64,000 bases of DNA from assembly GCF_018263855.1 (NCBI RefSeq), contig NZ_CP073318.1:4402001-4466000 (forward strand), in the 5' to 3' direction. This document shows positions 32,527-43,782 of this stretch, in pieces. Each line of letters starts with the position of its first letter. Position 1 is the first letter of the stretch. The DNA comes from Kutzneria sp. CA-103260 (GTDB taxonomy: Bacteria > Actinomycetota > Actinomycetes > Mycobacteriales > Pseudonocardiaceae). A program made the translations under genes and the position numbers. The notes beneath the pieces are model-generated. The model worked only from the letters and a program-made list of their open reading frames with translations, did no database searches and had not been told where the DNA came from.

Positions 32527-32823
32527 ATGAAGGACTTCGTCGTCACCATCACCACCACCATTCCGGACGGCGCCGACCCGGCCGAGGTCGACCGCCGCCG
32601 CGCCGCCGAGCACGAGCGGGCCAAGGAACTCGCCGCCACCGGGCACCTGTACCGGATCTGGCGGCCGGCCGGCGAGAAGCGCAGCATCGGCATCTGGCGG
32701 GCCGAGGACGAGCGGGACCTGCTGGACAACGTGCTCGGCACGCTGCCGCTGTGGCAGTGGATGAGCCCGGAGATCGTGGAGCTGGAGTCGCACCCGAACG
32801 ACCCCGTGCTGAACCAGTGGTGA
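32527..32823 (+). CDS. muconolactone delta-isomerase-like protein
   Basis: A 98-residue ferredoxin-like alpha+beta protein of the muconolactone isomerase family: MKDFVVTITTTIPDGADPAEVDRRRAAEHERAKELAATGHLYRIWRP, then SIGIWRAEDERDLLDNVLGTLPLWQWM. The true enzyme acts in the beta-ketoadipate pathway, but short relatives often serve other lactone or hydroxylated substrates. Its stop overlaps the MFS start by four bases. It is the first chromosomal gene right of the element and is the natural divergent partner of the LysR gene at 16698-17624. Confidence 0.88.
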   Translation: MKDFVVTITTTIPDGADPAEVDRRRAAEHERAKELAATGHLYRIWRPAGEKRSIGIWRAEDERDLLDNVLGTLPLWQWMSPEIVELESHPNDPVLNQW

Positions 32824-33958
32824 CCATCGCCCCACCGCGCACGCCCTGGTTGCACGTCGGGCGGTCCGCCGCCGCACTGGCCGCCAGCATGGGCATCGGC
32901 CGGTTCGTCTACACGCCGATCCTGCCGCTGATGAGCGCACAGGCCGGTCTGTCGGCCCAGGGCGGGGCCGCGCTGGCGACGTCCAACTACGTCGGCTACC
33001 TGATCGGGGCCTTGGCCGGGACGCTGCCGGTGTTCCGCCGGCCGGTCGTGGCCCGCGCCTCGCTGCTGGCAATCGTGCTCACGTTGGCCGCGATGCCGTT
33101 GGCCCACAACGTGATCGTGTGGCTGGCACTCCGGCTCATCGCCGGCATCGCCAGCGCGGTGACGTTTGTCGCCGCCGTCGGCTCGGCCCTGCACCATCTC
33201 CGTGAGCATCCCGCGCACCTGCCCGGCTGGGCCTTCGGCGGGATCGGCGGCGGTATCGCGCTTTCCGGCGTGCTGGTGCTGGTTCTCCGCACCGTGGGCG
33301 ACTGGTCGACGGCGTGGTGGTCCGCGGCCGCACTGGCCGCGCTGTTCGCGATTCCCGCGTGGAACACGCACCCGGAGCCGGACACCGAGTCCACTGTGGA
33401 GAAACCGGCCCGCGCCAACCGGTCGTTCGCGGCGCTGTTCACCAGCTACAGCCTGGAAGGCGTCGGCTACATCATCGCCGGCACGTTCCTGGTCGCGGCC
33501 ATCGACCAGACCTCTCCCGGCTGGCTCGGCAGCGGCGCCTGGGTGATCGTCGGGCTCGCCGCCACGCCGTCGGCCGCCTTGTGGGCCTGGCTGGGGCGAC
33601 GCTGGTCGCGGCCGTGGCTGCTGGTCGTGGCGCTGCTGGTGCAGGCGATCGGCGTTGCCCTGCCGGCACTTCTGAACAACGTGGCCGCCGCTCTGGTGGC
33701 CGCCGTGCTGTTCGGCGGCACGTTCATCGGTATCGCCACGCTGTCCCTGGCCACCGGCGCGGACCTGCGGTTCCCCCGCTCCGTGGCGCTGCTGACCGCC
33801 GGTTACTCGGTCGGCCAGATCGTCGGCCCGCTGGCCGCCGCTCCCCTGCTGCACAACGGATATCAGCCGGCGCTGCTGCTGGCCGCGGCGATCCTGGTCG
33901 TCGCCGCGCTGGCCGCCGGCGTGCTCGCCAGGCAACGGCCCGGCGAGCACGCCGCGAA

Positions 33959-33962
<4 letters not shown>
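32820..33962 (+). CDS. YbfB/YjiJ-type MFS transporter
   Basis: A 380-residue, roughly 12-span transporter starting at GTG 32820 (GTGA overlap). It opens with the family signature SAAALAASMGIGRFVYTPILPLM and has SNYVGYLIGALAG and GWAFGGIGGGIALSGVLVLV. The family is poorly characterised and often sits beside LysR regulators and aromatic or lactone metabolism genes. It is probably co-translated with the isomerase-like protein. It overlaps the convergent ppdK stop by four bases. Confidence 0.87.
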
Positions 33963-36661
<2,699 letters not shown>

Positions 36662-36838
36662 GGCGGGGCCTCCTCGGCTGGGCGACAGATCGTCCAGTGT
36701 TGGGCCGAGAAGGCACTCCCGCAATCGCAGGTGGCCGCGCTAACACCCGTTTGCGATCCAAATCGGTTCAGTTCTCGATACAGCTGGCGGCTATTCCGGC
36801 GAAACCATGACCCCGGTCACGTGGAAATCCATCCGATG

Positions 36839-36850
36839 AATTCCGGAATT
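36839..36850. promoter_or_regulatory. 12-base palindrome between the MFS stop and the ppdK promoter
   Basis: AATTCCGGAATT is a perfect palindrome one base after the MFS stop codon. The 190 bases from 36662 to 36851 otherwise hold only the ppdK upstream region, with no further motif I can name. Confidence 0.4.
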
Positions 36851-36851
36851 G

Positions 36852-38117
36852 TCAGCGCTTGCGCAGCGCGTGCCAGCCGGCCACGCCCGTGCCCAGGGTG
36901 AGGGCGGTGGCCGAGAGGCCGAGCGACCAGTGCACGCCGACGGCCGCGCCCAGCAGTCCGACGGTGAAGCCGCTGCCGGCACGCAGGCCGTTGGCGGCGA
37001 CGCCGTAGACGCCGATCACCCGGCCGCGGTCGGCCGGTTTGGCCCGCAGCTGCACGACCGTCTGGCCGATGGACATGGAGGCCAGGTTGGCCACGCCGCC
37101 GATCAGCAGCGCGACCACGGCCAGCGCGTAACTACCGGTGGTGGCGAAGAACAGGCTGGTCAGGCCATAGATCCCGGTGCTGACCACGGCCGCGGTGACG
37201 GTGGGTCTGATGCGGCCGGTGGCCTCCAGCAGAATGCCGCCGATCACCCCGCCGGCGCCGTTGGCGAACAGCAGCACGCCGTAGGCGGTGCCGGCGTTGC
37301 CGGCCCCGAGGTCCTGGGCGTAGATCGGCATCGACGTCTGCAGCGACGCGCCGACGAAAAACGCGCCCAGGCCGCCGAGGATGATCATGCTGACGATGGT
37401 GCGGTCCGAGCGGACCTCCCGGAACACCCGGATCGAGTCCATCAGGCCGAGCCGGGTCCTGGCCACGCCGCCGTCCCGGCTGTGGCCGGTGAACTTGGTG
37501 CGGAACAGGAACAGCGTCAGCGGCAGGTAGAACAGCACGTTGGCGAAGATGCCGGCGACCGGGCCCAGACCCAGCAGCAGCGCCGAGCCGACCACCGGGC
37601 CGAACAGGATGCCCAGGCTGCGGAACGTGGCGTTGAGCCGCACCGCGCTGGGCAACTCCCGCTCACCGACGAAGTCGTGCAGCATCAACTGTTCGCCCGG
37701 GCCCCAGATGGCGCCGGCGCAGCCGTGCAGCACGAGCAGCAGGCAGGCCTCCCATATCTGCAGCGACCCGGTCAGGAACAGCACGCCCCAGGCCACCGAG
37801 ACCAGCATGAACAGCACCTGCGCGGCCTGGATCACCCGGCGGCAGTCGTACCGGTCGGCCAGGCCGCCGAAGTAGACCGAGCCCAACAGGAACGGCACCC
37901 AGTGGCTGATCACCTCGAAGCCGGTCAGCGCCGGCGACTGGAACTTCTCCCACAACACCCAGTAGGTGATGACGTGCTCGATGTTGTCGGCCATCATGGC
38001 CAGCGCCGCGCCGATCAGGTACGTGCGGCAGTCGGCGTTGCGCAGGGCCGCGAACTTGCGCGGCGGCGGCGGCACTTCGGCCGGCACGTGGGTCGGCACC
38101 CCGCAGGTGGCGCACAT
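36852..38117 (-). CDS. MFS exporter (EntS-like)
   Basis: A 421-residue major facilitator with about 12 spans: YLIGAALAMMADNIEHVITYWVLWEKFQSP, FLLGSVYFGGLADRYDCRRV, GPVVGSALLLGLGPVAG and a closing GSGFTVGLLGAAVG. The N-terminus MCATCGVPTHVP carries a CxxC before the first span. It resembles the DHA3/enterobactin-exporter group. It lies 26 bases behind the O-methyltransferase in one operon that faces a TetR gene, so export of a methylated or toxic small molecule under TetR control is plausible. Confidence 0.87.
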   Translation of the reverse strand: MCATCGVPTHVPAEVPPPPRKFAALRNADCRTYLIGAALAMMADNIEHVITYWVLWEKFQSPALTGFEVISHWVPFLLGSVYFGGLADRYDCRRVIQAAQVLFMLVSVAWGVLFLTGSLQIWEACLLLVLHGCAGAIWGPGEQLMLHDFVGERELPSAVRLNATFRSLGILFGPVVGSALLLGLGPVAGIFANVLFYLPLTLFLFRTKFTGHSRDGGVARTRLGLMDSIRVFREVRSDRTIVSMIILGGLGAFFVGASLQTSMPIYAQDLGAGNAGTAYGVLLFANGAGGVIGGILLEATGRIRPTVTAAVVSTGIYGLTSLFFATTGSYALAVVALLIGGVANLASMSIGQTVVQLRAKPADRGRVIGVYGVAANGLRAGSGFTVGLLGAAVGVHWSLGLSATALTLGTGVAGWHALRKR

Positions 38118-38143
38118 CGTATGGTCCCCCTCTCCCCCGCCGC

Positions 38144-38776
38144 TCAGAGGCGGCAGCTGATCTCCATGCCGTCCTCGACCGGGAACTCCACGCCCAGGTA
38201 GCCGCTGGCCGGGTCGCGGACGTGGTCCAGGTAGGGGCGCATCGACGGCAGCGTGATGTCGTCGGCGACCACCAGCGCGCCGGGCGCCAGGCGCGGTTCG
38301 AGCAGACGCAACACGGGCAGCGTGAGCTCCTTCCACCCGTCCAGCAACAGCAGGCCGATCGGCCCCGGGACTCCGGCGAGCGTGTCGAGGGCGTCCCCGG
38401 CAAGGATCGTCACACGGTCGGTCAGTCCCGCCGCCGCCAGATTCGCCCGCGCGGCGGTGACCTTGGTCGCACTCAGCTCGGTGCCGTACACGTGGCCGAC
38501 GCCGTTGTCCTTGACCGCGGCGGCCAGGTGCAGCGTGGAGATGCCGTACGAGGTGCCGAACTCCACCACCGTCGTCGGCTTGACCGCCCTGGTCAGCGCG
38601 TACAGCAGCCGGCCGCCGGCCTCGGACACCGGCATGTAGACGTCCGCCAGCGCGTCCGAGCGCCCCTTGACGTCCTTCGGCACCTCACGCGCCGGCAACT
38701 CCTCGTCCTTGGCCGCCGCCGCGAACAGCTTCGCCAGCAGCGTTCGCACGTTCGGTTCGTGCAGGGTCGATGTCAT
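38144..38776 (-). CDS. class I SAM-dependent O-methyltransferase
   Basis: A 210-residue protein of the caffeoyl-CoA/catechol O-methyltransferase type: MPVSEAGGRLLYALTRAVKPTTVVEFGTSYGISTLHLAAA (motif I), VYGTELSATKV, ILAGDALDTLAG and LLLLDGWKELTLPVLRLLEPRLAPGALVVADDI, with the metal-binding aspartates in place. The substrate is unknown. It is the first gene of the OMT-MFS operon and diverges from the TetR gene across a perfect palindrome. Confidence 0.88.
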   Translation of the reverse strand: MTSTLHEPNVRTLLAKLFAAAAKDEELPAREVPKDVKGRSDALADVYMPVSEAGGRLLYALTRAVKPTTVVEFGTSYGISTLHLAAAVKDNGVGHVYGTELSATKVTAARANLAAAGLTDRVTILAGDALDTLAGVPGPIGLLLLDGWKELTLPVLRLLEPRLAPGALVVADDITLPSMRPYLDHVRDPASGYLGVEFPVEDGMEISCRL

Positions 38777-38788
38777 GACGGCTACGGT

Positions 38789-38806
38789 AGACGCAACGTT
38801 GCGTCT
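38789..38806. promoter_or_regulatory. 18-base perfect palindrome, TetR operator
   Basis: AGACGCAAC followed by its exact complement GTTGCGTCT, 12 bases upstream of the OMT start and 22 before the TetR start. Perfect symmetry and placement make it the probable binding site of the TetR protein encoded at 38829. Confidence 0.85.
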
Positions 38807-38828
38807 TGTCTAGAACTCGGTAGGCTGT

Positions 38829-39410
38829 GTGACCGTGGGCACCGATCATCACGGCAACCGGTACGGGCGCAGCGAGCGGGCGCGCGAGTCCGTTCTGGAG
38901 GCGGCCGACGACCTGCTGGTCGAACACGGCTTCGCCGGCCTGACCGTGGAGAAGATCGCCGCCCGCGCCGGCGTGGCCAAGCAGACCATCTACCGCTGGT
39001 GGCCGTCCAAAGTGGACATCCTGCTGGAGGCCTTCGGCGACGACCAGGCCAAGGCCCTCACCCCCGCCGACCACGGTTCGCTGGCGGTCGACCTCCGTGA
39101 GCACCTGGCCGCCGTGGCCGACTTCCTCACCACCTCCGACGCCGGCGCCGTCTACCGTGCCCTCATCGGCCAGGCCCAGCACGACCCCGTGCTGGGCACC
39201 CGCCTGCGCGACGGCCACCTCGCCGCCCAGCACGCCCGCGACCGCCTCCCCTTCGAACGCGCCGTCGCCCGCCAGGAACTCCCCGCCGACACCGACATCG
39301 ACCCCCTCGTGGAGCGCCTGATCGGAGTCGTGCACTACCGCGTCCTGGTCACCGGCGAGCCCGTGTCCCGGGACTTCACCGACGCCTTGGTCGACGCCTT
39401 CCTCCCCTGA
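38829..39410 (+). CDS. TetR-family regulator of the OMT-MFS operon
   Basis: A 193-residue protein starting at GTG 38829. The HTH is ADDLLVEHGFAGLTVEKIAARAGVAKQTIYRWWPSKVDILLEAF, and the C-terminal part is a TetR_C helical ligand domain (LREHLAAVADFLTTSDAGAVYRALIGQAQHDPVLGTRLR). Divergent arrangement with an O-methyltransferase and an exporter indicates a repressor that is released by the substrate of that pair. Confidence 0.9.
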   Translation: MTVGTDHHGNRYGRSERARESVLEAADDLLVEHGFAGLTVEKIAARAGVAKQTIYRWWPSKVDILLEAFGDDQAKALTPADHGSLAVDLREHLAAVADFLTTSDAGAVYRALIGQAQHDPVLGTRLRDGHLAAQHARDRLPFERAVARQELPADTDIDPLVERLIGVVHYRVLVTGEPVSRDFTDALVDAFLP

Positions 39411-39411
39411 C

Positions 39412-39464
39412 GCTGGGAAGGGGGCATTCCTGGCGTTGAACGCCAGGAATGCCCCCTTCCCAGC
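39412..39464. terminator. 24-base perfect hairpin, repeat-like terminator
   Basis: The arms at 39412-39435 and 39441-39464 are exact complements over a TTGAA loop, with core GGGAAGGGGGCATTCCTGGCG. It follows the TetR stop by one base and precedes the convergent chitosanase gene. Its length and the repeated-element look suggest a dispersed palindromic element used as a terminator. Confidence 0.85.
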
Positions 39465-39489
39465 ATGGGTGGGGTCTGTCTCCGGCGGG

Positions 39490-40656
39490 TCAGCTGCCGT
39501 CGACGAACTGCTGGGCGAACTTGCGGCCCTGGGCCACCGCGCTCTCGTGGTTCTCGACCGGCGAGACCTTGGAGTTCTTGAACACGATGTAGGTGACCTT
39601 GTCGGAAGTGCCGCCGTTCTTGGGATCGGGGTCGATGCCCAGCGACTTGGCGGTGGCGTAGGAGGCCTCGCCGATGCTGTCGTCGGGACCCTCGTCGCCG
39701 AACACGGCGTACTCCACGTGCCCGTGGTAGATCACGGCGAGCACGTCGCCGCCCTCGACGCCGGCGTCGCCGTAGTTCCAGCGGGAGCTGGGCAGCGGGA
39801 TGACGACGTAGGGAACCTGGGCGGCGTCGAAGGGTTTTCCGTCGGACTGGTGGAAGGACGTGTCGTTGTAGAAGCAGCAGTCGGTGTTCTCGTTGCAGGT
39901 GGCGGTGCGCTGGCCGTCGCAGTCCACGGCCATGCCGGACGTCCAGAAGTACGCGTCGCCGGCGCCGCAGATCGGGGTCTGGCCGCCGTTCTTGTCGGAG
40001 TAGGTGCCGTTGGAGACCTGGTTGCACTGGGCGGTCTTGGCCAGCAGTTGGTCGGCGGTGGGGTTGCCGTCGTCGGACCTGGGCTTGGCGCTGGCCGGTT
40101 TGGCACTGGCTGGCTTGGCGGCGGCCGGCCTGGCGTTGGCCTTGGCGGCGGAACCGCTTGGCTGGTAACAGGAATTGTCGCTGGAGTTGAACACCGACCC
40201 GCTGTCGACCGGCTGGTTCGGGTCGGGGTCGATGATCACGTCACCGGAGTCCTGGGTGAGCGCGTCCTCGCAGTTGATCACGGCGTTGGCGTCGCCGCCC
40301 TCGCCGCCGACCCAGAGGTCGATGTGCCGCTTGCCGTTCTGCCAGTCCTGGCTGCACTCGACGCAGCCGTCCTCCATGATGAAGTAGCGCTTGAGGTACG
40401 GGTAGTAGACACGAGTGCCCGGGGCCAGCTCACCCTTGTCGGTGGCGAAGGTGATCGGGTCGTCGTAGGTGCCGGTGCCACCGGCCGACTGGTGGATCTG
40501 CGGATAGGCGATGTCGCCTCCCGGCGGGGAATTGTCGGGCCAGCCGTAGAGCGTGACCAGATAGCTGTCGTGCGGCGCGGCCGTCGCCTGCGAGGCGGCG
40601 GCCAGCGACGCGCCCATCACGACCACCAGCAGGGCCAACAACACTCTTCTGAGCAT
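39490..40656 (-). CDS. secreted GH75 chitosanase with N-terminal barrel domain
   Basis: A 388-residue exported protein. A signal peptide (LLALLVVVMGASLAAASQATAAP) is followed by a first domain, residues about 30-140, with VTLYGWPDNSPPGGDIAYP, a D-rich barrel like double-psi/3D domains. Then comes an Ala/Lys/Pro linker with repeated KPASA units, and a C-terminal GH75 domain: GMAVDCDGQRTATC, DTSFHQSDGKPFDAAQVPYVVIPLP and AVFGDEGPDDSIGEASYATAKSLGI, including the acidic catalytic residues. It should cleave chitosan outside the cell. GGAGG precedes ATG 40656. Confidence 0.85.
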   Translation of the reverse strand: MLRRVLLALLVVVMGASLAAASQATAAPHDSYLVTLYGWPDNSPPGGDIAYPQIHQSAGGTGTYDDPITFATDKGELAPGTRVYYPYLKRYFIMEDGCVECSQDWQNGKRHIDLWVGGEGGDANAVINCEDALTQDSGDVIIDPDPNQPVDSGSVFNSSDNSCYQPSGSAAKANARPAAAKPASAKPASAKPRSDDGNPTADQLLAKTAQCNQVSNGTYSDKNGGQTPICGAGDAYFWTSGMAVDCDGQRTATCNENTDCCFYNDTSFHQSDGKPFDAAQVPYVVIPLPSSRWNYGDAGVEGGDVLAVIYHGHVEYAVFGDEGPDDSIGEASYATAKSLGIDPDPKNGGTSDKVTYIVFKNSKVSPVENHESAVAQGRKFAQQFVDGS

Positions 40657-40696
40657 GGAAGCTCCTCCACAGGATTGGCAGGGTTGTGCGGCGGAG

Positions 40697-42361
40697 TCAG
40701 AAGGTTCCGTAGATCTCCAGGTGGCCTTGGTCGCCGACGAACACCTGGCCGCCCGCGACGGTGGCGGCGACGAAGTGGTTGAAGCCGCCGGTGTCGTCCA
40801 GCCCGTCCCGAGCCTTGTCCCGGTCGCTGTTCCACAGCTCGTGGCCGATGTCGGCGGCGTCGAAGGCGCGCAGGGTGGCGCCGTCCTTGCCGTCGACCGT
40901 CCACACGATGCCGGTGTCCGATGTGGACCCGTTGCTGGAGACGACGGGAATCGCGCCGGGGAAGGCAAAAGCCTCAGGCGCTTGGGCCTTGGGAGTCGGC
41001 TGGAGGCGGCCGTCGGGGCCGAGCCGCCACTGGGTGAGCCGGCTGCCGGCGCCGCTGCCGTAGACGTATTCGCCGGTGGGGCCGCGCCAATAGGCCCAGG
41101 TGCCCCACATGCCGCCAGCCACGGTGTTGATCGTCAGCTCCTGCTTGACCTTGTCGACGTCGGTGCGATCGTGGTGCTTGCACGCGTCGGTCAGCGGTGT
41201 GTAGCCGCCGAGGCGATCGCGGTCTAACACGTACACCGAGCCGGTCTTGGACGACAGCAGGAGTTCGTCGTGGCCGGGCACCACAAGGGGCGATCCGGAG
41301 CCGAGGTCCTGGTCGTGTCGGGCCCGGCACTCCTGGTCGTACGGCGTGAACGTGTCGACCGGACGCAGCGTCCCGCCCTCCCGACGCAGCCGCAGCACGG
41401 TGTCGCCGGCGTTGTGGCCGCCGCGGTCGAGATTGAAGGATCCGTTGCCGGTGACCAGAAGCACGTCGCCGTGCTCGTCGGCGGTGACGCCGGCCTGCGA
41501 CTCCCAGAGCCCAGCGGCGTAGTCGTCGGGGCTGGTGTTGTAGGTGACCGACTGATCGAGCGTGGGGGCCCGATCGTCGTTGACACGGAACCCGAAAAGC
41601 CAGCCGTGGTACGGCGCGAGTCCGCACCAGGAGCCGAATCCCGCGTAGACGGTCCCGTCGACCAGCGCCAGCCCCATCCGCTGCTGTTCGTCCTTGGCGC
41701 TGAAGGAAACCTTGCTGCCGACGGCGTCCAGGCCGGTGCCGTCGACGGTCGCCGCCACCACCGACGAGGTTCGCAAACGCTTGCCAGTACTCAGATTCAG
41801 GGCGTTCAGGCGGTACTTCAGCTGCCCCGACTCGACATCCAGGGCCAGCACGTACAGCGTCCGGGCCGCCCAGTCGATCACCGGCGTGCTGGTGATCGAG
41901 ACCTCGGGCGTGATCGAGTCGCAGAGCCGGTTGTCGGCCACGTGATCGGTCGCCGCCTGGAACGGCCGGGCCCCGGGCTCGATCACCGAGGTCTGCCACA
42001 CCGTCGCGCCGCTGGCCGCGTCGAACGCGTAGACGGTGCCGTGTTCGGTGGCCGCGACAACGATGTCACGACCGTGGTCGGAGAAGTACAGGGGCTGGGC
42101 GTAGATCTTGCCGTCGACCGGTAGCGACCGTCTGCGGCCGAACGGGCCGGCCACGGCGGCGGTGGTCAGCGTGGTCTCGTTGGCATACCAGCCGAGCCGG
42201 GTGTTGTCGCCACGCTGGGTGAGCACCGACCCGGCCGGGCCCTGCCTGGTGGGAATTGTCTTCAGTGGCAACGAGTTGTCCGCTGGCGTGGACTGGGCCG
42301 TGCCGCAGGCGGCCACCAGCGCGACCACCAGCACCGCCGACCACCGCCACCGAGCGCCCAT
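40697..42361 (-). CDS. beta-propeller (PQQ-like repeat) lipoprotein
   Basis: A 554-residue protein with a lipoprotein signal (VLVVALVAACG, lipid-attached Cys about residue 19). The mature part has repeated propeller blades: VVAATEHGTVYAFDAASGATVWQTS, TLYVLALDVESGQLKYRLNALNLSTG, ELLLSSKTGSVYVLDRD. It lacks obvious quinone-binding catalytic residues, so it is more likely a binding or scaffold protein than a dehydrogenase. It lies 40 bases upstream of the chitosanase gene on the same strand and may be co-transcribed with it. Confidence 0.8.
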   Translation of the reverse strand: MGARWRWSAVLVVALVAACGTAQSTPADNSLPLKTIPTRQGPAGSVLTQRGDNTRLGWYANETTLTTAAVAGPFGRRRSLPVDGKIYAQPLYFSDHGRDIVVAATEHGTVYAFDAASGATVWQTSVIEPGARPFQAATDHVADNRLCDSITPEVSITSTPVIDWAARTLYVLALDVESGQLKYRLNALNLSTGKRLRTSSVVAATVDGTGLDAVGSKVSFSAKDEQQRMGLALVDGTVYAGFGSWCGLAPYHGWLFGFRVNDDRAPTLDQSVTYNTSPDDYAAGLWESQAGVTADEHGDVLLVTGNGSFNLDRGGHNAGDTVLRLRREGGTLRPVDTFTPYDQECRARHDQDLGSGSPLVVPGHDELLLSSKTGSVYVLDRDRLGGYTPLTDACKHHDRTDVDKVKQELTINTVAGGMWGTWAYWRGPTGEYVYGSGAGSRLTQWRLGPDGRLQPTPKAQAPEAFAFPGAIPVVSSNGSTSDTGIVWTVDGKDGATLRAFDAADIGHELWNSDRDKARDGLDDTGGFNHFVAATVAGGQVFVGDQGHLEIYGTF

Positions 42362-42456
42362 CAGGATCCCTCCGCGAAGCGCGTTCGCTTGAGTAGAAAC
42401 CCCTGTGGCGGCAGTGATTTCCGGTTCGGCGGCCGAGGCCGCCTCACATCGGTGTT

Positions 42457-42475
42457 TAGGAAACTTACCTTCCTA
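42457..42475. promoter_or_regulatory. inverted repeat TAGGAA-N7-TTCCTA upstream of the propeller/chitosanase genes
   Basis: Two perfect 6-base arms around ACTTACC, about 95 bases before the lipoprotein start. Similar TTAGGAA/TTCCTAA repeats precede secreted polysaccharide-degrading genes in Pseudonocardiales as far as I recall, which would suit control of the chitosanase transcript. Confidence 0.45.
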
Positions 42476-42535
42476 TTGATTCGGAAGGGTAGACCCGTCC
42501 GATGGGGCCGTCAAGGATATGAACCCGAGACGAGC

Positions 42536-43702
42536 TCAGGCCGCCGAGTAGTCCGGCAGCTCGATGTCGGCGGCCAGCCTGGTGGTGCCGGCGACCATCA
42601 TCTTCTGCAAGGTCCTGGTGGCGAACATGGTGTTGCGCAGCCACAACAGGGCCGCGTTGGACGGCGCGAGGAACTGGCCGGGGCTCGCGCCCTTCTGCCA
42701 CCGGCCGGCGTAGGCCCGCATCCGCCGCTCATACGCCACGAAGGCCGCCCGGTGATCACCCCGGGCCAGCGAGAGCTCCCCGGCCAGCACATACGCGCCG
42801 ACAACGCCGGTGCCCACGCCCATGCCGCCGAGAGTCACGCCCCACGCGGCGTCGCCGAGCAGCGCGACCCGCCCCTTGGTCCACCGCGGAGCCCGGACCC
42901 GACTGATCGAGTCGAAGTACATTTCGTCCACATTGCCCAGAGTGTCCAGCAGATACGGGACGTGCCACCGCATGCCAGCGAATGCCTCGGTGATCATCTG
43001 CCGCTGCCGGCCCAGGTCGCGCCAGTCGACATCCCGCCGCTCCCCCGCGAACACGAACAGCGCGCCGGCCCGGCTCGGATCCCGGAAGTCGGCGCTGACA
43101 CTGGCCATCCGACCGGGCACGTTGTACTGCACGGCGGTCGTGCCATAGCCGCGGTCGTTGGGCAGGTCCCAGCCGGCGAGGTAGTAGCCGAGGTGCTTGA
43201 CATGGTCGCTCTCCGGCCCGAACGCCAACCGCCGCACACCCGAGTGCAGGCCGTCCGCCCCGATCACGATGTCGAACGTCCGCGTCTGCGCCTTGGCGAA
43301 GTCGACGCGCACGCCGTCCGCCGTCTCGGCAAGGCCGGTGATGGTGTCGCCGAACAGGTAGTCGGCATGGGCCAGACTGCGCTCGTAGAGGATTCTGGAC
43401 AGGTCGCTGCGCCGGACCTCCACCTCGCCGCCGGCAAACTCCTCCGGTAAGCGGAAAATCTCCCGGCCGTGCTCGTCGACCGATTGCATGGCGCCGCCGT
43501 GGGTCTGGACCGCGATCAGCTCGTCCAGGACCCCCAGTTCGGTCAGCACCGCTTTGTGCGTCGCGCCACGGAAATCCACGGCGAAGCCGCTGGTCCGCAG
43601 CTTGTCGGCGGCCTCGACGACCGTCGCCTCGATGCCGTGCCGCCCCAACGCCGTGGCCAGCGCCGGCCCGGCCACACCCGCGCCCGAGATCAGTGCCCGC
43701 AT
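42536..43702 (-). CDS. FAD-dependent monooxygenase (TetX/PHBH-fold)
   Basis: A 388-residue group A flavin monooxygenase: the dinucleotide motif ISGAGVAGPALATALGRHG, the DG motif VIGADGLHSGVRR and the GD motif RVALLGDAAWGVTLGGMGVG are all present. Such enzymes hydroxylate aromatic compounds or inactivate drugs such as tetracyclines. No transmembrane region is seen. It diverges from a TetR gene, a usual arrangement for inducible detoxification or tailoring hydroxylases. Confidence 0.9.
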   Translation of the reverse strand: MRALISGAGVAGPALATALGRHGIEATVVEAADKLRTSGFAVDFRGATHKAVLTELGVLDELIAVQTHGGAMQSVDEHGREIFRLPEEFAGGEVEVRRSDLSRILYERSLAHADYLFGDTITGLAETADGVRVDFAKAQTRTFDIVIGADGLHSGVRRLAFGPESDHVKHLGYYLAGWDLPNDRGYGTTAVQYNVPGRMASVSADFRDPSRAGALFVFAGERRDVDWRDLGRQRQMITEAFAGMRWHVPYLLDTLGNVDEMYFDSISRVRAPRWTKGRVALLGDAAWGVTLGGMGVGTGVVGAYVLAGELSLARGDHRAAFVAYERRMRAYAGRWQKGASPGQFLAPSNAALLWLRNTMFATRTLQKMMVAGTTRLAADIELPDYSAA

Positions 43703-43729
43703 GATCGCCTCCCGTTAATTGCGTCCCTC

Positions 43730-43754
43730 AGACACAGTGTACGATAGACACAGT
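43730..43754. promoter_or_regulatory. direct repeats in the monooxygenase/TetR divergent promoter
   Basis: AGACACAGT occurs at 43730-43738 and 43746-43754, 16 bases apart; the first copy also forms the small palindrome ACACAGTGT. This is the likely TetR binding region between the two starts. Confidence 0.55.
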
Positions 43755-43782
43755 TAGCCGGCGAGGGCAAGCGGGAGTCTGG

